Shown one piece after another: positions 1 to 7,551 of a stretch of 37,650 nucleotides of DNA. The DNA is taken from the NCBI GenBank assembly GCA_947625145.1, contig CANQNC010000013.1:1-37650 (forward strand). Reading direction: 5' to 3'. Numbering within the stretch: position 1 is the first letter of the stretch; the number at the start of each line of letters is the position of its first letter. A model generated the notes under the pieces. It was given only the letters and a program-made list of their open reading frames with translations. It ran no database searches and was not told where the DNA came from. The DNA is from an uncultured Clostridia bacterium. Its GTDB lineage: Bacteria; Bacillota; Clostridia; Christensenellales; CAG-917. The translations under genes and the position numbers were made by a program.

Positions 1-712
1 ATCTTCCGCTTTCGTCGTCCACGTTGACAAGCGCGCGCTTGACGTGCTCGGGCGTGAAGAAGGACATCTTGACCCCCATATAGTTTTCATAGCTCTTGAA
101 ATAGTCCAAGTGGTCCTGCGATATGTTTGTCAAAACCGCGATATCCGCTTTGATATCCCCCAACTTTTCAAGATAGATCGCGTGCGCGCTGACTTCGGAC
201 ACCACTATATCGCAGCCCTTCGCCCGCATTTTGAACATGAGTTCGTTCAGCTCGTAGGGGTCGGGAGTGGTCAGGCTGTCGCCCACTTTCTGTCCCATGA
301 TATAGTGCCCCTCGGTGCCGATAAGTCCCACTCGCATGCCCGCAAAGGAGAGTATCTGCTCGATATAGTGCGCGGTGGACGTCTTGCCGTTCGTGCCTAT
401 GACCGCGACGAATTTCATGTCCTCGAGAGGGTTCAGGAAGCGATTGCGGCAGAGGGTCGCGTAGGCGAGCCGAGCGTCCTTGACAAGCACAAAATCCACG
501 TCGATCGCGGGCGGCTTGTCAGTCACCGCCACAAAGGGAACGTCTATTTCGCCAAGATAGTCGTTGCCGTCGTCGTTTACCCCTTCGAGGCAGACGAAGA
601 TGTCCCCCTCCCTCACTTCCTTGGAGTTGATCTTTATCTCCTTTATCGCGCGCGAAGGCTCCACATTTGTCTTAAGCACCTCTATGTCTTTCAGCAGAAA
701 TTCAAGTTCCAT
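1..712 (-). CDS. murE: MurE, UDP-MurNAc-tripeptide synthetase, N-terminal part
   Basis: Cytosolic ATP-dependent ligase that adds the third stem-peptide residue to UDP-MurNAc-L-Ala-D-Glu. Only the first 237 residues are present; the C-terminal half runs off the left edge. The N-terminal Mur domain has the typical NSKEVREGDIFVCLEG stretch (residues 29-44). The central domain has the ATP loop GTNGKT (106-111), TTPDP (148-152), SEVSAHA (172-178, usually MEVSSHA) and NISQDHLDYF (196-205). The ATG at 712 follows a GGAGG site at a suitable distance. It lies 103 bp downstream of the PBP gene, as in Bacillota dcw clusters, and has its own promoter candidate. The residues that choose diaminopimelate or lysine are in the missing half, so the substrate cannot be read here. 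Confidence 0.95.
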   Translation of the reverse strand, partial: MELEFLLKDIEVLKTNVEPSRAIKEIKINSKEVREGDIFVCLEGVNDDGNDYLGEIDVPFVAVTDKPPAIDVDFVLVKDARLAYATLCRNRFLNPLEDMKFVAVIGTNGKTSTAHYIEQILSFAGMRVGLIGTEGHYIMGQKVGDSLTTPDPYELNELMFKMRAKGCDIVVSEVSAHAIYLEKLGDIKADIAVLTNISQDHLDYFKSYENYMGVKMSFFTPEHVKRALVNVDDESGR

Positions 713-740
713 AGTATGTCCTCCGAATATTGATAGTGTT

Positions 741-769
741 ATAATAATTGCTCTTTGCGGGATAATCAA
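741..769 (-). promoter_or_regulatory. Sigma-A-type promoter candidate for murE
   Basis: On the minus strand TTGATT (769-764) and TATTAT (746-741) are separated by 17 nt in the 103-bp gap between the PBP gene and murE. Transcription would start about 20 nt before the ATG, leaving room for the GGAGG site. murE may therefore be transcribed both from here and by readthrough from mraZ. Confidence 0.55.
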
Positions 770-815
770 CAGCACCGCAAAACTAGACACGGACGGAAGA
801 TCTTTTCAACTTCGG

Positions 816-2738
816 TCACGTGATAAGAAGCACCGCGTTTCTTAGGTCCACAGTGGTCCCCGCGTCGGGATATTGCGCCTTGACCGTATCCCCGTCGCCG
901 TCCGTCTCAAAGTACAGTCCGAGTTTTTCAAGCGCTCTTTTGGCCTCGCTCACGCGCATGCCCACGAAGTTGTCAAGCGCAAACGGCTGTCCCACCGCCT
1001 CTTCCTCCTCTCCCGTAAACACGGGCTGAATGCCGAGATACGCAAACGCGCTTGCAAATATCTCCCCGACAAGCGGCGCCGCGACAAGGGAGCCGTAATA
1101 CATATATCCTTTCGGCTCGTCCACGATAAGCAACACGGCAAGCTCCGCGCCCTCGTTGAGGGAAAATCCCAAAAACGAGGAGATATACTTTCCGCCCGCT
1201 ATACCTCCGTCCGAATATTTTTGCGCGGTGCCCGTCTTGCCCGCGATCTTATAGCCCGGGACGTACGCGCTTTTGCCGCTTCCCGAGGTCACCACTCTGA
1301 GCAACAGCTCGCGCATGGTCGCGGAAGTGGACGCGGACACAACTCTGTCCCCCTCCTCGTAGGCGGAGGGCAAAATGCGCTGTCCGTTTGCGCCCTTCAA
1401 ATAGGAAAACAGATGCGGCGAGACCTTCCTGCCCCCGTTTATCACCGAGGACGTCGCCGCGATCAGCCCCATGGGCGTCACAGCCACCGCCTGCCCGAAG
1501 CCTATTCGCGCAAGGTCCACTGTCTTTACGTCTTGCCGAGGGATAAACAATCCGCTCGCCTCGCCCGTCATATCCACTCCCGTTTTGGTAGTAAGCCCGA
1601 AGGAAGTCAGATAATCGTAAAATACGTTCGTCCCCATCCTGAGCGCGGAGTCCATAAACACTACGTTGCAACTGCCTTCCACTCCTCCGCCGAAGTCTAT
1701 CGAGCCGTGCCCTTTCGCCTTCCAACAGCGTATCCTCTGCCCGTCCACGATCTTGAAGCCCGGGCAGTAAAAGGAGTCCGAGGTCTTGATCGCGCCCGAG
1801 TCCAGCGCCGCCGCGGCGGTGAGTATCTTGAACGTGGACCCCGGCTCGTACACCGAGGATATGACGTTGCTCTTCGACGCGGAAAACAGCGCTTCGAGAT
1901 CGTCTCGCGGGACGTTGTTGAGATCGAAAGAGGGATATTCGGAAAGCGCGAGTATCCCGCCCGTGGAATAGTCCATCACAATGCACGCGACTCCTTTTGG
2001 GTCGAACTTCGCCACCGCCGACGCGATCGCGCCGTCCACTATGCGCTGTATCCCGCTGTCCAGAGTTGTCACGAGGTCAAGCCCCGCGATGGACGGAAGA
2101 TAGTACGCGCCGCTCTCTCCCACCTTGCGCCCCACGAGGTCCGCCTCGCTGAGCAACTGCCCGTTGACGCCCGTGAGATATTTGTCATAGTAGGCCTCCA
2201 GCCCCGTCTGCCCAAAGCCGTCGCTGCTGCAAAATCCGAGCACCTGAGTCATGAAGTCTCCATAGGGATAATATCTGAAATTGTCCTCGGCGTAATATAT
2301 CCCGCTAAGCCCCGTTGCGTAGAGCGCGTCGAGCTGTTGCTTTGTGGCGCGGGTCGCGACTGTCACCTCCGAGGCGCGTTTTGATATCTTTTCAAGCGTA
2401 GCGTCGTAGTCATAGCCGAACACACTGCAAAGCGCGCTTGCCACCGCGGGCTTGTCGTCGGCGTCGTTCGGGCGGACATAGATGTTGTAGCGCGTGGACG
2501 TTGCGGCAAGCACCTTGCCCGTCCTGTCCAATATCTTCCCCCTCGGCGCGTCGGTGGGAAGATCGCGCATCCACTGCCCGAGCGCCTTTGTTTGAAGGTC
2601 GCCGCCCTCTATCAGCATCACCGCGATCATCTTCGCAAAAACCGCGCAAAACAAAAAGACAACCAGCAAAATGATTGCCGGAAGTCTTTTTGTTGGGTTG
2701 TATATGCTGTTTAAGTCGTCGTGTTTGCGATTTTTCAT
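816..2738 (-). CDS. Class B penicillin-binding protein with PASTA domain (FtsI/SpoVD type)
   Basis: Membrane-anchored D,D-transpeptidase that cross-links septal or spore peptidoglycan. It has one N-terminal membrane segment (about 20-43), then the dimerisation domain with RGKILDRTGKVLA (66-78). The transpeptidase domain carries STFK (301-304, acylated Ser301), SCN (356-358; often SSN) and KTG (501-503). One PASTA repeat fills residues 588-640. At 640 residues it matches PBP2x/SpoVD-like proteins. It sits between the ftsL-position gene and murE, as in the canonical cluster. I cannot separate vegetative FtsI from sporulation SpoVD by sequence alone. The ATG has no Shine-Dalgarno and sits directly behind a 7-bp inverted repeat (2740-2767). 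Confidence 0.93.
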   Translation of the reverse strand: MKNRKHDDLNSIYNPTKRLPAIILLVVFLFCAVFAKMIAVMLIEGGDLQTKALGQWMRDLPTDAPRGKILDRTGKVLAATSTRYNIYVRPNDADDKPAVASALCSVFGYDYDATLEKISKRASEVTVATRATKQQLDALYATGLSGIYYAEDNFRYYPYGDFMTQVLGFCSSDGFGQTGLEAYYDKYLTGVNGQLLSEADLVGRKVGESGAYYLPSIAGLDLVTTLDSGIQRIVDGAIASAVAKFDPKGVACIVMDYSTGGILALSEYPSFDLNNVPRDDLEALFSASKSNVISSVYEPGSTFKILTAAAALDSGAIKTSDSFYCPGFKIVDGQRIRCWKAKGHGSIDFGGGVEGSCNVVFMDSALRMGTNVFYDYLTSFGLTTKTGVDMTGEASGLFIPRQDVKTVDLARIGFGQAVAVTPMGLIAATSSVINGGRKVSPHLFSYLKGANGQRILPSAYEEGDRVVSASTSATMRELLLRVVTSGSGKSAYVPGYKIAGKTGTAQKYSDGGIAGGKYISSFLGFSLNEGAELAVLLIVDEPKGYMYYGSLVAAPLVGEIFASAFAYLGIQPVFTGEEEEAVGQPFALDNFVGMRVSEAKRALEKLGLYFETDGDGDTVKAQYPDAGTTVDLRNAVLLIT

Positions 2739-2739
2739 A

Positions 2740-2767
2740 TTAAGAGTCTATTTGGGAAGGCTCTTAA
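2740..2767 (-). repeat. 7-bp inverted repeat just upstream of the PBP start codon
   Basis: TTAAGAG at 2740-2746 is the exact reverse complement of CTCTTAA at 2761-2767, with a 14-nt loop. The stem ends one base from the ATG at 2738-2736 and fills the 40-nt gap after the upstream gene. In mRNA it would fold next to a start codon that lacks an SD sequence. It could tune translation; that is inference. Confidence 0.45.
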
Positions 2768-2778
2768 ATATGCTCGTC

Positions 2779-3444
2779 TCACTTCAAGGTTTGCACTGCC
2801 GCCGAATTTTGAGGATTTGACGCGGGCGTCACCGCTTTGCCGCTGTTGATCTTGCCTGCGTTGACCGCGATCAGCACCACCACAGCGACCACCACGGTCA
2901 AATAGGACAACAGGATCGCCCAGCCTTTGCCGTTGAGTTTGCCTCTAATCTTGCCCGCTTTTTGCTCCTGCTCGGTCTCGAAAGTGCGCGCGACCATGGG
3001 TTCTGTCGCCTGACGAGGCTCGGATGTGTAGCCTCTTGAAAGCATGCTGTCGTATTCGTCGGCGCGGCTCTCCTGCCCTCTTGCGTTGTAGCCCATGAAG
3101 CTCCTGTCGCGGACGTCGTAGTCGCGAGTGTCATAGTCGCGATCGCGATCCTCGCGAGTGTCCTGAGTCGCCATGCCGTACTCACCACCGTTTCTGCCGA
3201 CAAAGGGAGACGGACCGACATATTCGCCGCGAGACATGGGCTCACGGACGTTCACTCCGGACATCGCGGGCTGTGCGCCGTATGCATAAGCGGATTGCCC
3301 GAAGTTTTGAGCCTGCGCATAGGACTGCCCGCCGTATACGTCATGCGGAGCATAATAATCCCTTATTACGTCCTGTCCTTCGTACTCGCGCATGGCGTCA
3401 ACGTAGCTGCGCTCTTGCCTTGCCCTCTCCAATGTTTCCATCAT
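2779..3444 (-). CDS. Unrecognised single-pass membrane protein in the ftsL position
   Basis: Function unknown. The 221-residue protein has a long hydrophilic N-terminal part rich in Tyr, Gly, Arg and Asp, with a repetitive Arg-Asp stretch (about 97-115) containing DYDTRDYDVRDR. One strong membrane helix lies at about 174-195, and only about 25 residues follow it. Between rsmH and the PBP gene one expects FtsL, which is about 100-120 residues with a short cytoplasmic tail, a membrane helix and an external coiled coil. This protein has the reverse proportions and no visible heptads. An AGGGAG site lies 8 nt before the first of two ATG codons. It could be a highly diverged FtsL/DivIC-like subunit or an unrelated division protein. 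Confidence 0.8.
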   Translation of the reverse strand: MMETLERARQERSYVDAMREYEGQDVIRDYYAPHDVYGGQSYAQAQNFGQSAYAYGAQPAMSGVNVREPMSRGEYVGPSPFVGRNGGEYGMATQDTREDRDRDYDTRDYDVRDRSFMGYNARGQESRADEYDSMLSRGYTSEPRQATEPMVARTFETEQEQKAGKIRGKLNGKGWAILLSYLTVVVAVVVLIAVNAGKINSGKAVTPASNPQNSAAVQTLK

Positions 3445-3494
3445 AGTTGTATCTCCCTTTATCCTTATATCCGTTTAGATTGCGGATTTTGATG

Positions 3495-4430
3495 TCATAT
3501 TTTTTGTATTATCCTCAACTTCGCGCTCTTTGACCGCGGGTTTCTTTCCAACTCTTCCGAGCTTGCGGTCAAGGGCTTTTTTGTCACGAGTTCCGCTTCC
3601 CTCTTGTGCCCGCACACGCAAACCGGGAAGTCGGGCGGGCAAACGCAATCCGAGCAAAGTTCCCTGAAAGCGTTTTTGACGATCCTGTCCTCAAGCGAGT
3701 GAAAGGAGATGATTGCCATTCTTCCCGCGGGTTCCAGCCGCCTCGCCATCTGCTTTATCGCGTCCTGCAAGCCGCTGAGCTCATCGTTGACTGCAATTCG
3801 TATCGCTTGGAAAGTGCGCTTTGCGGGATGACCGAATTTCCATCTGACGTCGGCGGGATAGCTCCGCTCCACGATCTCGGCAAGCTCGCCCGTTGTGGAT
3901 ATCGTCCTCTCCTGCCTTGTCCTCACAATGTTTTCGGCGATCTTGCGCGACAGCTTTTCCTCTCCGTACTCATACAATATTTTTGTCAACTCGCTCACGC
4001 TGTATTCGTTGACCACGTTGAATGCGCTCAGATATTGTCCTCTGTCCATTCGCATGTCGAGCGGCGCGTCTTGCATATAGCTGAAGCCTCTTTCCGCGTT
4101 GTCAAGCTGATAACTGCTTACGCCGAGGTCTATCAATATTCCGCTTACGCTCTCCTGCCCCATCACGTCGAGGTCGGCGACAAGATTTTTGAAATCGTCG
4201 TGCAGGAAGGTCACCTTGTCCTTGTAGGGCTGAAGCCTTTGCGCGGAGGCGATCAGAGCGTCCTCGTCCTTGTCCACCGCGATCAGCTTGCCGTTTGCCC
4301 CGAGCCTTCGCACGATCTCGATCGAGTGTCCCGCGCCGCCGACCGTGGCGTCCACATAACAACCGTCCGCCTTTATCGCAAGTCCTTCGATACATTCTGT
4401 CCGCATCACAGGCTCATGCACAAATTCCAT
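3495..4430 (-). CDS. rsmH: RsmH, 16S rRNA m4C1402 methyltransferase
   Basis: Methylates N4 of C1402 in 16S rRNA using S-adenosylmethionine. The N-terminal HEPVMRTECIEGL and the SAM loop DATVGGAGHS (28-37) are diagnostic. The C-terminal part has the Cys-rich segment CVCPPDFPVCVCG and NPRSKSAKLR seen in many Bacillota RsmH proteins. I chose the ATG at 4430 (311 residues, usual length) over an in-frame TTG at 4451 that would overlap mraZ. A GAGG upstream, inside the 3' end of mraZ, can serve as ribosome site. The gap from the mraZ stop is 7 nt, so the two are very likely translated from one message. Confidence 0.95.
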   Translation of the reverse strand: MEFVHEPVMRTECIEGLAIKADGCYVDATVGGAGHSIEIVRRLGANGKLIAVDKDEDALIASAQRLQPYKDKVTFLHDDFKNLVADLDVMGQESVSGILIDLGVSSYQLDNAERGFSYMQDAPLDMRMDRGQYLSAFNVVNEYSVSELTKILYEYGEEKLSRKIAENIVRTRQERTISTTGELAEIVERSYPADVRWKFGHPAKRTFQAIRIAVNDELSGLQDAIKQMARRLEPAGRMAIISFHSLEDRIVKNAFRELCSDCVCPPDFPVCVCGHKREAELVTKKPLTASSEELERNPRSKSAKLRIIQKI

Positions 4431-4437
4431 CTTTTTC

Positions 4438-4884
4438 TCAATCCTCGTCAAGCAAGTCGTTGATCTGACTCAGAAGCTCGGACACGGTGTCCGAATCGAA
4501 GATATCCACTCGTTCGTCGTACAGTTCGGCGGGCCACATTTCCACAAAGTCGTATTTGCCCACAAAGACGACTTCCTTGTTGATCTTGAATTTGTTTTTC
4601 AAGTTCTGCGGAATTGTCACTCTGCCCTGAGCGTCGGGTTCGAGAGTAGCGCGCTGTGCCGCAAGTTGAGAGGTTTTCAACTGCCCTTTCGCGTCGTAGA
4701 TGCTCAACTTTTTGAAAAGAGACATGTGTTTTTCCGCGTACGTTTCCTTGGACATTATGTTGATTGCGCCAAGCACTCCCGCGGACATGACGGCACCGTC
4801 GCCAAGCTCGTCCAGCATCTGAGCGGGAAGCCTGACTCTGTTCTTCTCATCGAGAACATATCGTTTGGGTGCGTCCAAAAACAT
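4438..4884 (-). CDS. mraZ: MraZ, transcriptional regulator of the dcw cluster
   Basis: AbrB-fold DNA-binding protein that controls its own operon; MraZ proteins form rings and bind TGGG repeats. The two half-domains are visible as LDEKNRVRLPAQ near the N-terminus and DAQGRVTIPQNL in the second half. The length of 148 residues is normal. The ATG at 4884 follows AAGAGG at about 6 nt. It is the first gene of the cell-wall cluster, and its promoter carries two TGGG boxes in the arrangement expected for autoregulation. Confidence 0.96.
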   Translation of the reverse strand: MFLDAPKRYVLDEKNRVRLPAQMLDELGDGAVMSAGVLGAINIMSKETYAEKHMSLFKKLSIYDAKGQLKTSQLAAQRATLEPDAQGRVTIPQNLKNKFKINKEVVFVGKYDFVEMWPAELYDERVDIFDSDTVSELLSQINDLLDED

Positions 4885-4914
4885 AAATTGCCTCTTTTTT
4901 AGGTTTATGCCAAG

Positions 4915-4964
4915 ATTTTAACATAGATTTTTTTCACAGTCAAGTATTTGCCCATAAATACCCA
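4915..4964 (-). promoter_or_regulatory. mraZ promoter with two MraZ boxes
   Basis: On the minus strand TTGACT (4943-4938) and TAAAAT (4920-4915) are 17 nt apart, a near-consensus sigma-A promoter about 30 nt before the mraZ ATG. Immediately upstream are TGGGT (4964-4960) and TGGGC (4954-4950), separated by 5 nt, so the boxes repeat every 10 bp, one helical turn. Published MraZ operators are TGGG repeats with about 5-nt spacers. Autoregulation by MraZ is therefore the simplest reading. Confidence 0.75.
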
Positions 4965-4974
4965 TTTGGTAATT

Positions 4975-5100
4975 TTTTACAATTATCCTTGTAAAAGTGC
5001 ACTATTTATTGTATTTTTTGCGGATGCGTGCAAAATCGTGAGGACAAATTTCCTAAAATGTTTTTTGCATACTGTTTATGCGTAAACGTATATCGTTTAC
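4975..5100. promoter_or_regulatory. Two dyad elements between mraZ and the divergent gene at 5184
   Basis: TTTTACAA (4975-4982) and TTGTAAAA (4989-4996) form a perfect 8-bp inverted repeat with a 6-nt centre. Further right, GTAAACG (5082-5088) and CGTTTAC (5094-5100) form a perfect 7-bp inverted repeat with a TATAT centre, and GTTTA at 5074-5078 can pair alternatively with TAAAC at 5083-5087. They lie between divergent transcription units and look like operators. The protein that binds them is unknown. Confidence 0.45.
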
Positions 5101-5126
5101 AATTCAATTTCCGCTTTCCTCTCCCC

Positions 5127-5157
5127 TTGCAACAAAAAATCTCCCATCTCATATAAT
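5127..5157 (+). promoter_or_regulatory. Promoter candidate for the gene at 5184
   Basis: TATAAT at 5152-5157 precedes the AAGGAGG ribosome site of the gene at 5184. The best -35 match, TTGCAA at 5127-5132, is 19 nt away, longer than ideal. The -10 region reads CATATAAT, which also resembles the -10 of sporulation sigma-E promoters. I see no convincing -35 to choose between them. Confidence 0.4.
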
Positions 5158-5183
5158 GCAACAGTAAAAAAGGAGGTAAAAAG

Positions 5184-5816
5184 ATGTCTTTTTGCAATAA
5201 CAACAATAACAACGCAGGATGCCCCGGGAACATCAGCGGAAATCCCATGAACGGACTGTGCGAAAGAGTCTGCGTTCAGACCACAAAGATCTTTGACGCC
5301 TGTATGCTGCAAACCAGCATCGACAGCACGGTTACGCTTACGGATCTGAACCCCGCTTCTCCCGCGCAACCCCTGACCTTTGTCAGCGGAGCGTCCACCA
5401 CAAACGTCGGAACCATCACCGCCCTGACTGTCGCGCCCATCGCGGATCGCCCCGGGCTGTCCAGAGTCACGACGACGATCGCCATCCCCATTCAGATCGC
5501 CTACACGGACGCAAACGGCGTGGCGGGCGTCGGGACGGGCTCGATATCCGTTTCGCAAGACGTCATAATGTGCGTGCCCACGGGAAGCGTGATATCTCCC
5601 GTGATCGCGGCAACCGTCAATATGGCGGCGCCGAGAGGTACATATGTCGGAGACAACGCGTTTGCAATCACAAGCTGCGTCACGATCATTTTGAAAGTGC
5701 AAGCCGACGTAAACCTTCTCATCCCCTCGTACGGCTATTGCAAGATCCCGCAGTGCACCGAGTTCAGTCAGGACGCTTGCCAAGGCGTGTTCGATCTGCC
5801 GCTGTTCCCCTCTTAA
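5184..5816 (+). CDS. Unrecognised Cys-containing protein, possibly surface or spore related
   Basis: Function unknown. It starts with an Asn run and a Cys-containing head (Cys4, Cys13, Cys26, Cys30, Cys40, around LCERVCVQTTKIFDACM), then a Thr/Val/Ala-rich beta-like middle of about 130 residues, and ends with a second Cys group (186, 191, 199). There is no signal peptide or membrane helix. The composition resembles small structural proteins of the clostridial spore or cell surface, but that is only inference. AGGAGG lies 7 nt before the ATG, so translation is likely strong. The gene diverges from mraZ, stands alone and has its own terminator. Confidence 0.8.
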   Translation: MSFCNNNNNNAGCPGNISGNPMNGLCERVCVQTTKIFDACMLQTSIDSTVTLTDLNPASPAQPLTFVSGASTTNVGTITALTVAPIADRPGLSRVTTTIAIPIQIAYTDANGVAGVGTGSISVSQDVIMCVPTGSVISPVIAATVNMAAPRGTYVGDNAFAITSCVTIILKVQADVNLLIPSYGYCKIPQCTEFSQDACQGVFDLPLFPS

Positions 5817-5831
5817 CAAAACCGAGAGACG

Positions 5832-5862
5832 AAAAGCCCGATTGTTCGCAGTCGGGCTTTTT
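5832..5862 (+). terminator. Rho-independent terminator with UUCG loop
   Basis: AAAAGCCCGATTG, a TTCG tetraloop at 5845-5848, then CAGTCGGGC followed by a T run. It begins 15 nt after the stop of the gene at 5184. Confidence 0.9.
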
Positions 5863-5965
5863 GATATTTTCATTTTCGGTATCCGCATTTTTATATTTAT
5901 ATTTGATATCTTCAATATAAAAAAGCGCAAAATCTAGCGAGCGAATTCCCGTTTTCAACTTCTTT

Positions 5966-5992
5966 CGCGCCGCGCGGGCGCGCTGTTTTTTT
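5966..5992 (+). terminator. GC-rich hairpin followed by a T run
   Basis: CGCGCC (5966-5971) pairs with GGCGCG (5977-5982) around a 5-nt loop, and seven T residues follow shortly after. It stands between the first terminator and the metallophosphoesterase promoter, so it would act as a second barrier to readthrough. Confidence 0.5.
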
Positions 5993-6009
5993 AAGAGACA
6001 AAAATGCAG

Positions 6010-6038
6010 GTGACAAACGCGCTTTTTTTTGCTAGAAT
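6010..6038 (+). promoter_or_regulatory. Promoter placing the start site at the phosphoesterase ATG
   Basis: GTGACA (6010-6015), 17 nt, TAGAAT (6033-6038). The hexamer ends 6 nt before the ATG at 6045, so transcription should begin at or next to the start codon. No Shine-Dalgarno is present between them. This predicts a leaderless message. Confidence 0.5.
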
Positions 6039-6044
6039 ATGCCT

Positions 6045-6809
6045 ATGAAAGTTTTTGCCATCAGCGATCTGCATCTGTCTTCTTCCGTGGAAAAGCCCAT
6101 GGACGTTTTCGGCATGGGTTGGGACAATCATTTTGCAAAGATCAGCGAGGATTGGCAAAGCAAGGTCGGCGACGAGGACCTCGTGTTGATAGGCGGGGAC
6201 ATCTCGTGGGGGATGAACATCCGAGAGGCGGCAGCCGACTACGCTCTGATACAAGCTCTGCCCGGGCACAAACTGATAGGCAAGGGCAACCACGACTATT
6301 ATTGGAGTTCGCTGAACAAAATGCGGGGCGCTTTCGAGGGGATATTGTTCCTTCAAAACAACGCCTACCGCATTGAAAAGGACGGGTCGTTCGCGTGCTA
6401 TGCGGCGGCAAGGAAAAATCCCTGCCCCGAAAGCGCATACGACGCGGGGATCGTGGTCGCGGGTTCGAGAGGCTGGAATATCCCAGACGCAAATTCGGAC
6501 GCGCACGACGTCGCCATCTACAAGCACGAGCTCGCGCGCCTCGAACTGTCCCTATCGTCCGCCGCGAAGTTGAAGAGGGAAAAAGACGTCCTCATCGCGC
6601 TTTTGCACTTCCCGCCGTTTGACGCGACATACGCAAGCTCTGAGGTCACGGCGCTTCTCGAGCGCTACAACGTGAACCAAGCGATCTACGGACACCTGCA
6701 CGGAAAAGGCGTGCGCGTCACGCACACCCTTGAAAAAAACGGAATAATCTATCGTTTGACTTCCTGCGATTTGGTCAACAACAAGTTGACATTTGTCACC
6801 GAAATTTGA
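6045..6809 (+). CDS. Calcineurin-like metallophosphoesterase
   Basis: Predicted cytosolic two-metal phosphohydrolase; the substrate is unknown. All core motifs are present: SDLHLS with Asp8 and His10, GGDISWG with Asp52, GNHDYYW at 81-87, LLHFPPF, and YGHLHG near the C-terminus. The length of 254 residues fits the family. An ATG 6 nt upstream (6039) is in frame, but it would lie within the -10/start-site interval; MKVFAISDLHLS is the natural beginning. There is no signal peptide. The gene is convergent with ysxC and appears monocistronic. Confidence 0.9.
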   Translation: MKVFAISDLHLSSSVEKPMDVFGMGWDNHFAKISEDWQSKVGDEDLVLIGGDISWGMNIREAAADYALIQALPGHKLIGKGNHDYYWSSLNKMRGAFEGILFLQNNAYRIEKDGSFACYAAARKNPCPESAYDAGIVVAGSRGWNIPDANSDAHDVAIYKHELARLELSLSSAAKLKREKDVLIALLHFPPFDATYASSEVTALLERYNVNQAIYGHLHGKGVRVTHTLEKNGIIYRLTSCDLVNNKLTFVTEI

Positions 6810-6873
6810 ATTTTTTTGGCAAAAGTATTACAAAAACAGCTGAAATTTGGAAATGTTTTACGGATATTTAGGT

Positions 6874-7485
6874 TTATTCTTCTCCGTTTTCAAAATTATC
6901 CTTTGGCGTGATAAGCATGTCTATGCGACGCAGAACGTCCTCCTTCCCAAGCCTCGATTTTGCCGAAGTCAGAATGATATCTTCCCTGCCCACGCCGAAT
7001 GCGTTTGCGATCGTCTCCTTGCTCTTTTGCTGTTGTGCGCGGGAAAGTTTGTCCGCCTTTGTCGCGATGATCGTAAACGGAATCGAGTAGGAATAAAGAT
7101 AATGCACAAGCAACTTGTCATCCTCGGTCGGCTCGTGTCTGCTGTCCACAAGCACAAACACGTTGACAAGATTGCGGCTGTTTTGCATATATCCCTCTAT
7201 AAGCCCGCCCCACTTCTGCTTTTGAGCGCGGTCCACGCGCGCGTAGCCATAGCCGGGAAGATCCACGAGGAAAAACTCTCCATCGTTGATCTCGAAAAAG
7301 TTGACAAGTCTCGTCCGCCCCGGCTCGGAGGAAGTGCGCGCGAGCTTGTTTTGATTGACGAGAAAGTTGATGAAGGAGGATTTGCCCACGTTGGACTTCC
7401 CCGCGATCGCGATCTCGGGCGCGCCGAAATCGGGAAGTCTGCTTCCCGCGGCGACCGACGTAACAAATTTTGCCTGCTTTATCAT
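6874..7485 (-). CDS. ysxC: YsxC/YihA (EngB) ribosome-assembly GTPase
   Basis: Small Ras-like GTPase needed for 50S subunit maturation. The G1 motif is GKSNVGKS (29-36), the switch region is EPGRTR, G3 is DLPG (75-78) and G4 is TKAD (142-145). It is 203 residues from the ATG at 7485, which follows AGAGGTGGAGAT; a longer in-frame reading from 7536 has no ribosome site. It follows clpX by 66 nt. The same tig-clp-ysxC order is known in Bacillus, where lon genes lie in between; none is present here. Confidence 0.95.
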   Translation of the reverse strand: MIKQAKFVTSVAAGSRLPDFGAPEIAIAGKSNVGKSSFINFLVNQNKLARTSSEPGRTRLVNFFEINDGEFFLVDLPGYGYARVDRAQKQKWGGLIEGYMQNSRNLVNVFVLVDSRHEPTEDDKLLVHYLYSYSIPFTIIATKADKLSRAQQQKSKETIANAFGVGREDIILTSAKSRLGKEDVLRRIDMLITPKDNFENGEE

Positions 7486-7551
7486 ATCTCCACCTCTTGC
7501 GAACTTTCCGCTCGCCATGCAAAGGAAACGGCGCACATGGGCGCCGTCCTG

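Noticed and set aside
873..2384. 503-codon plus-strand open frame
   Set aside because: Antisense to the PBP gene, whose STFK, SCN and KTG motifs are clear.
5097..5930. 277-codon minus-strand open frame
   Set aside because: Covers the plus-strand Cys-containing gene that has AAGGAGG and a terminator; the minus frame has neither.
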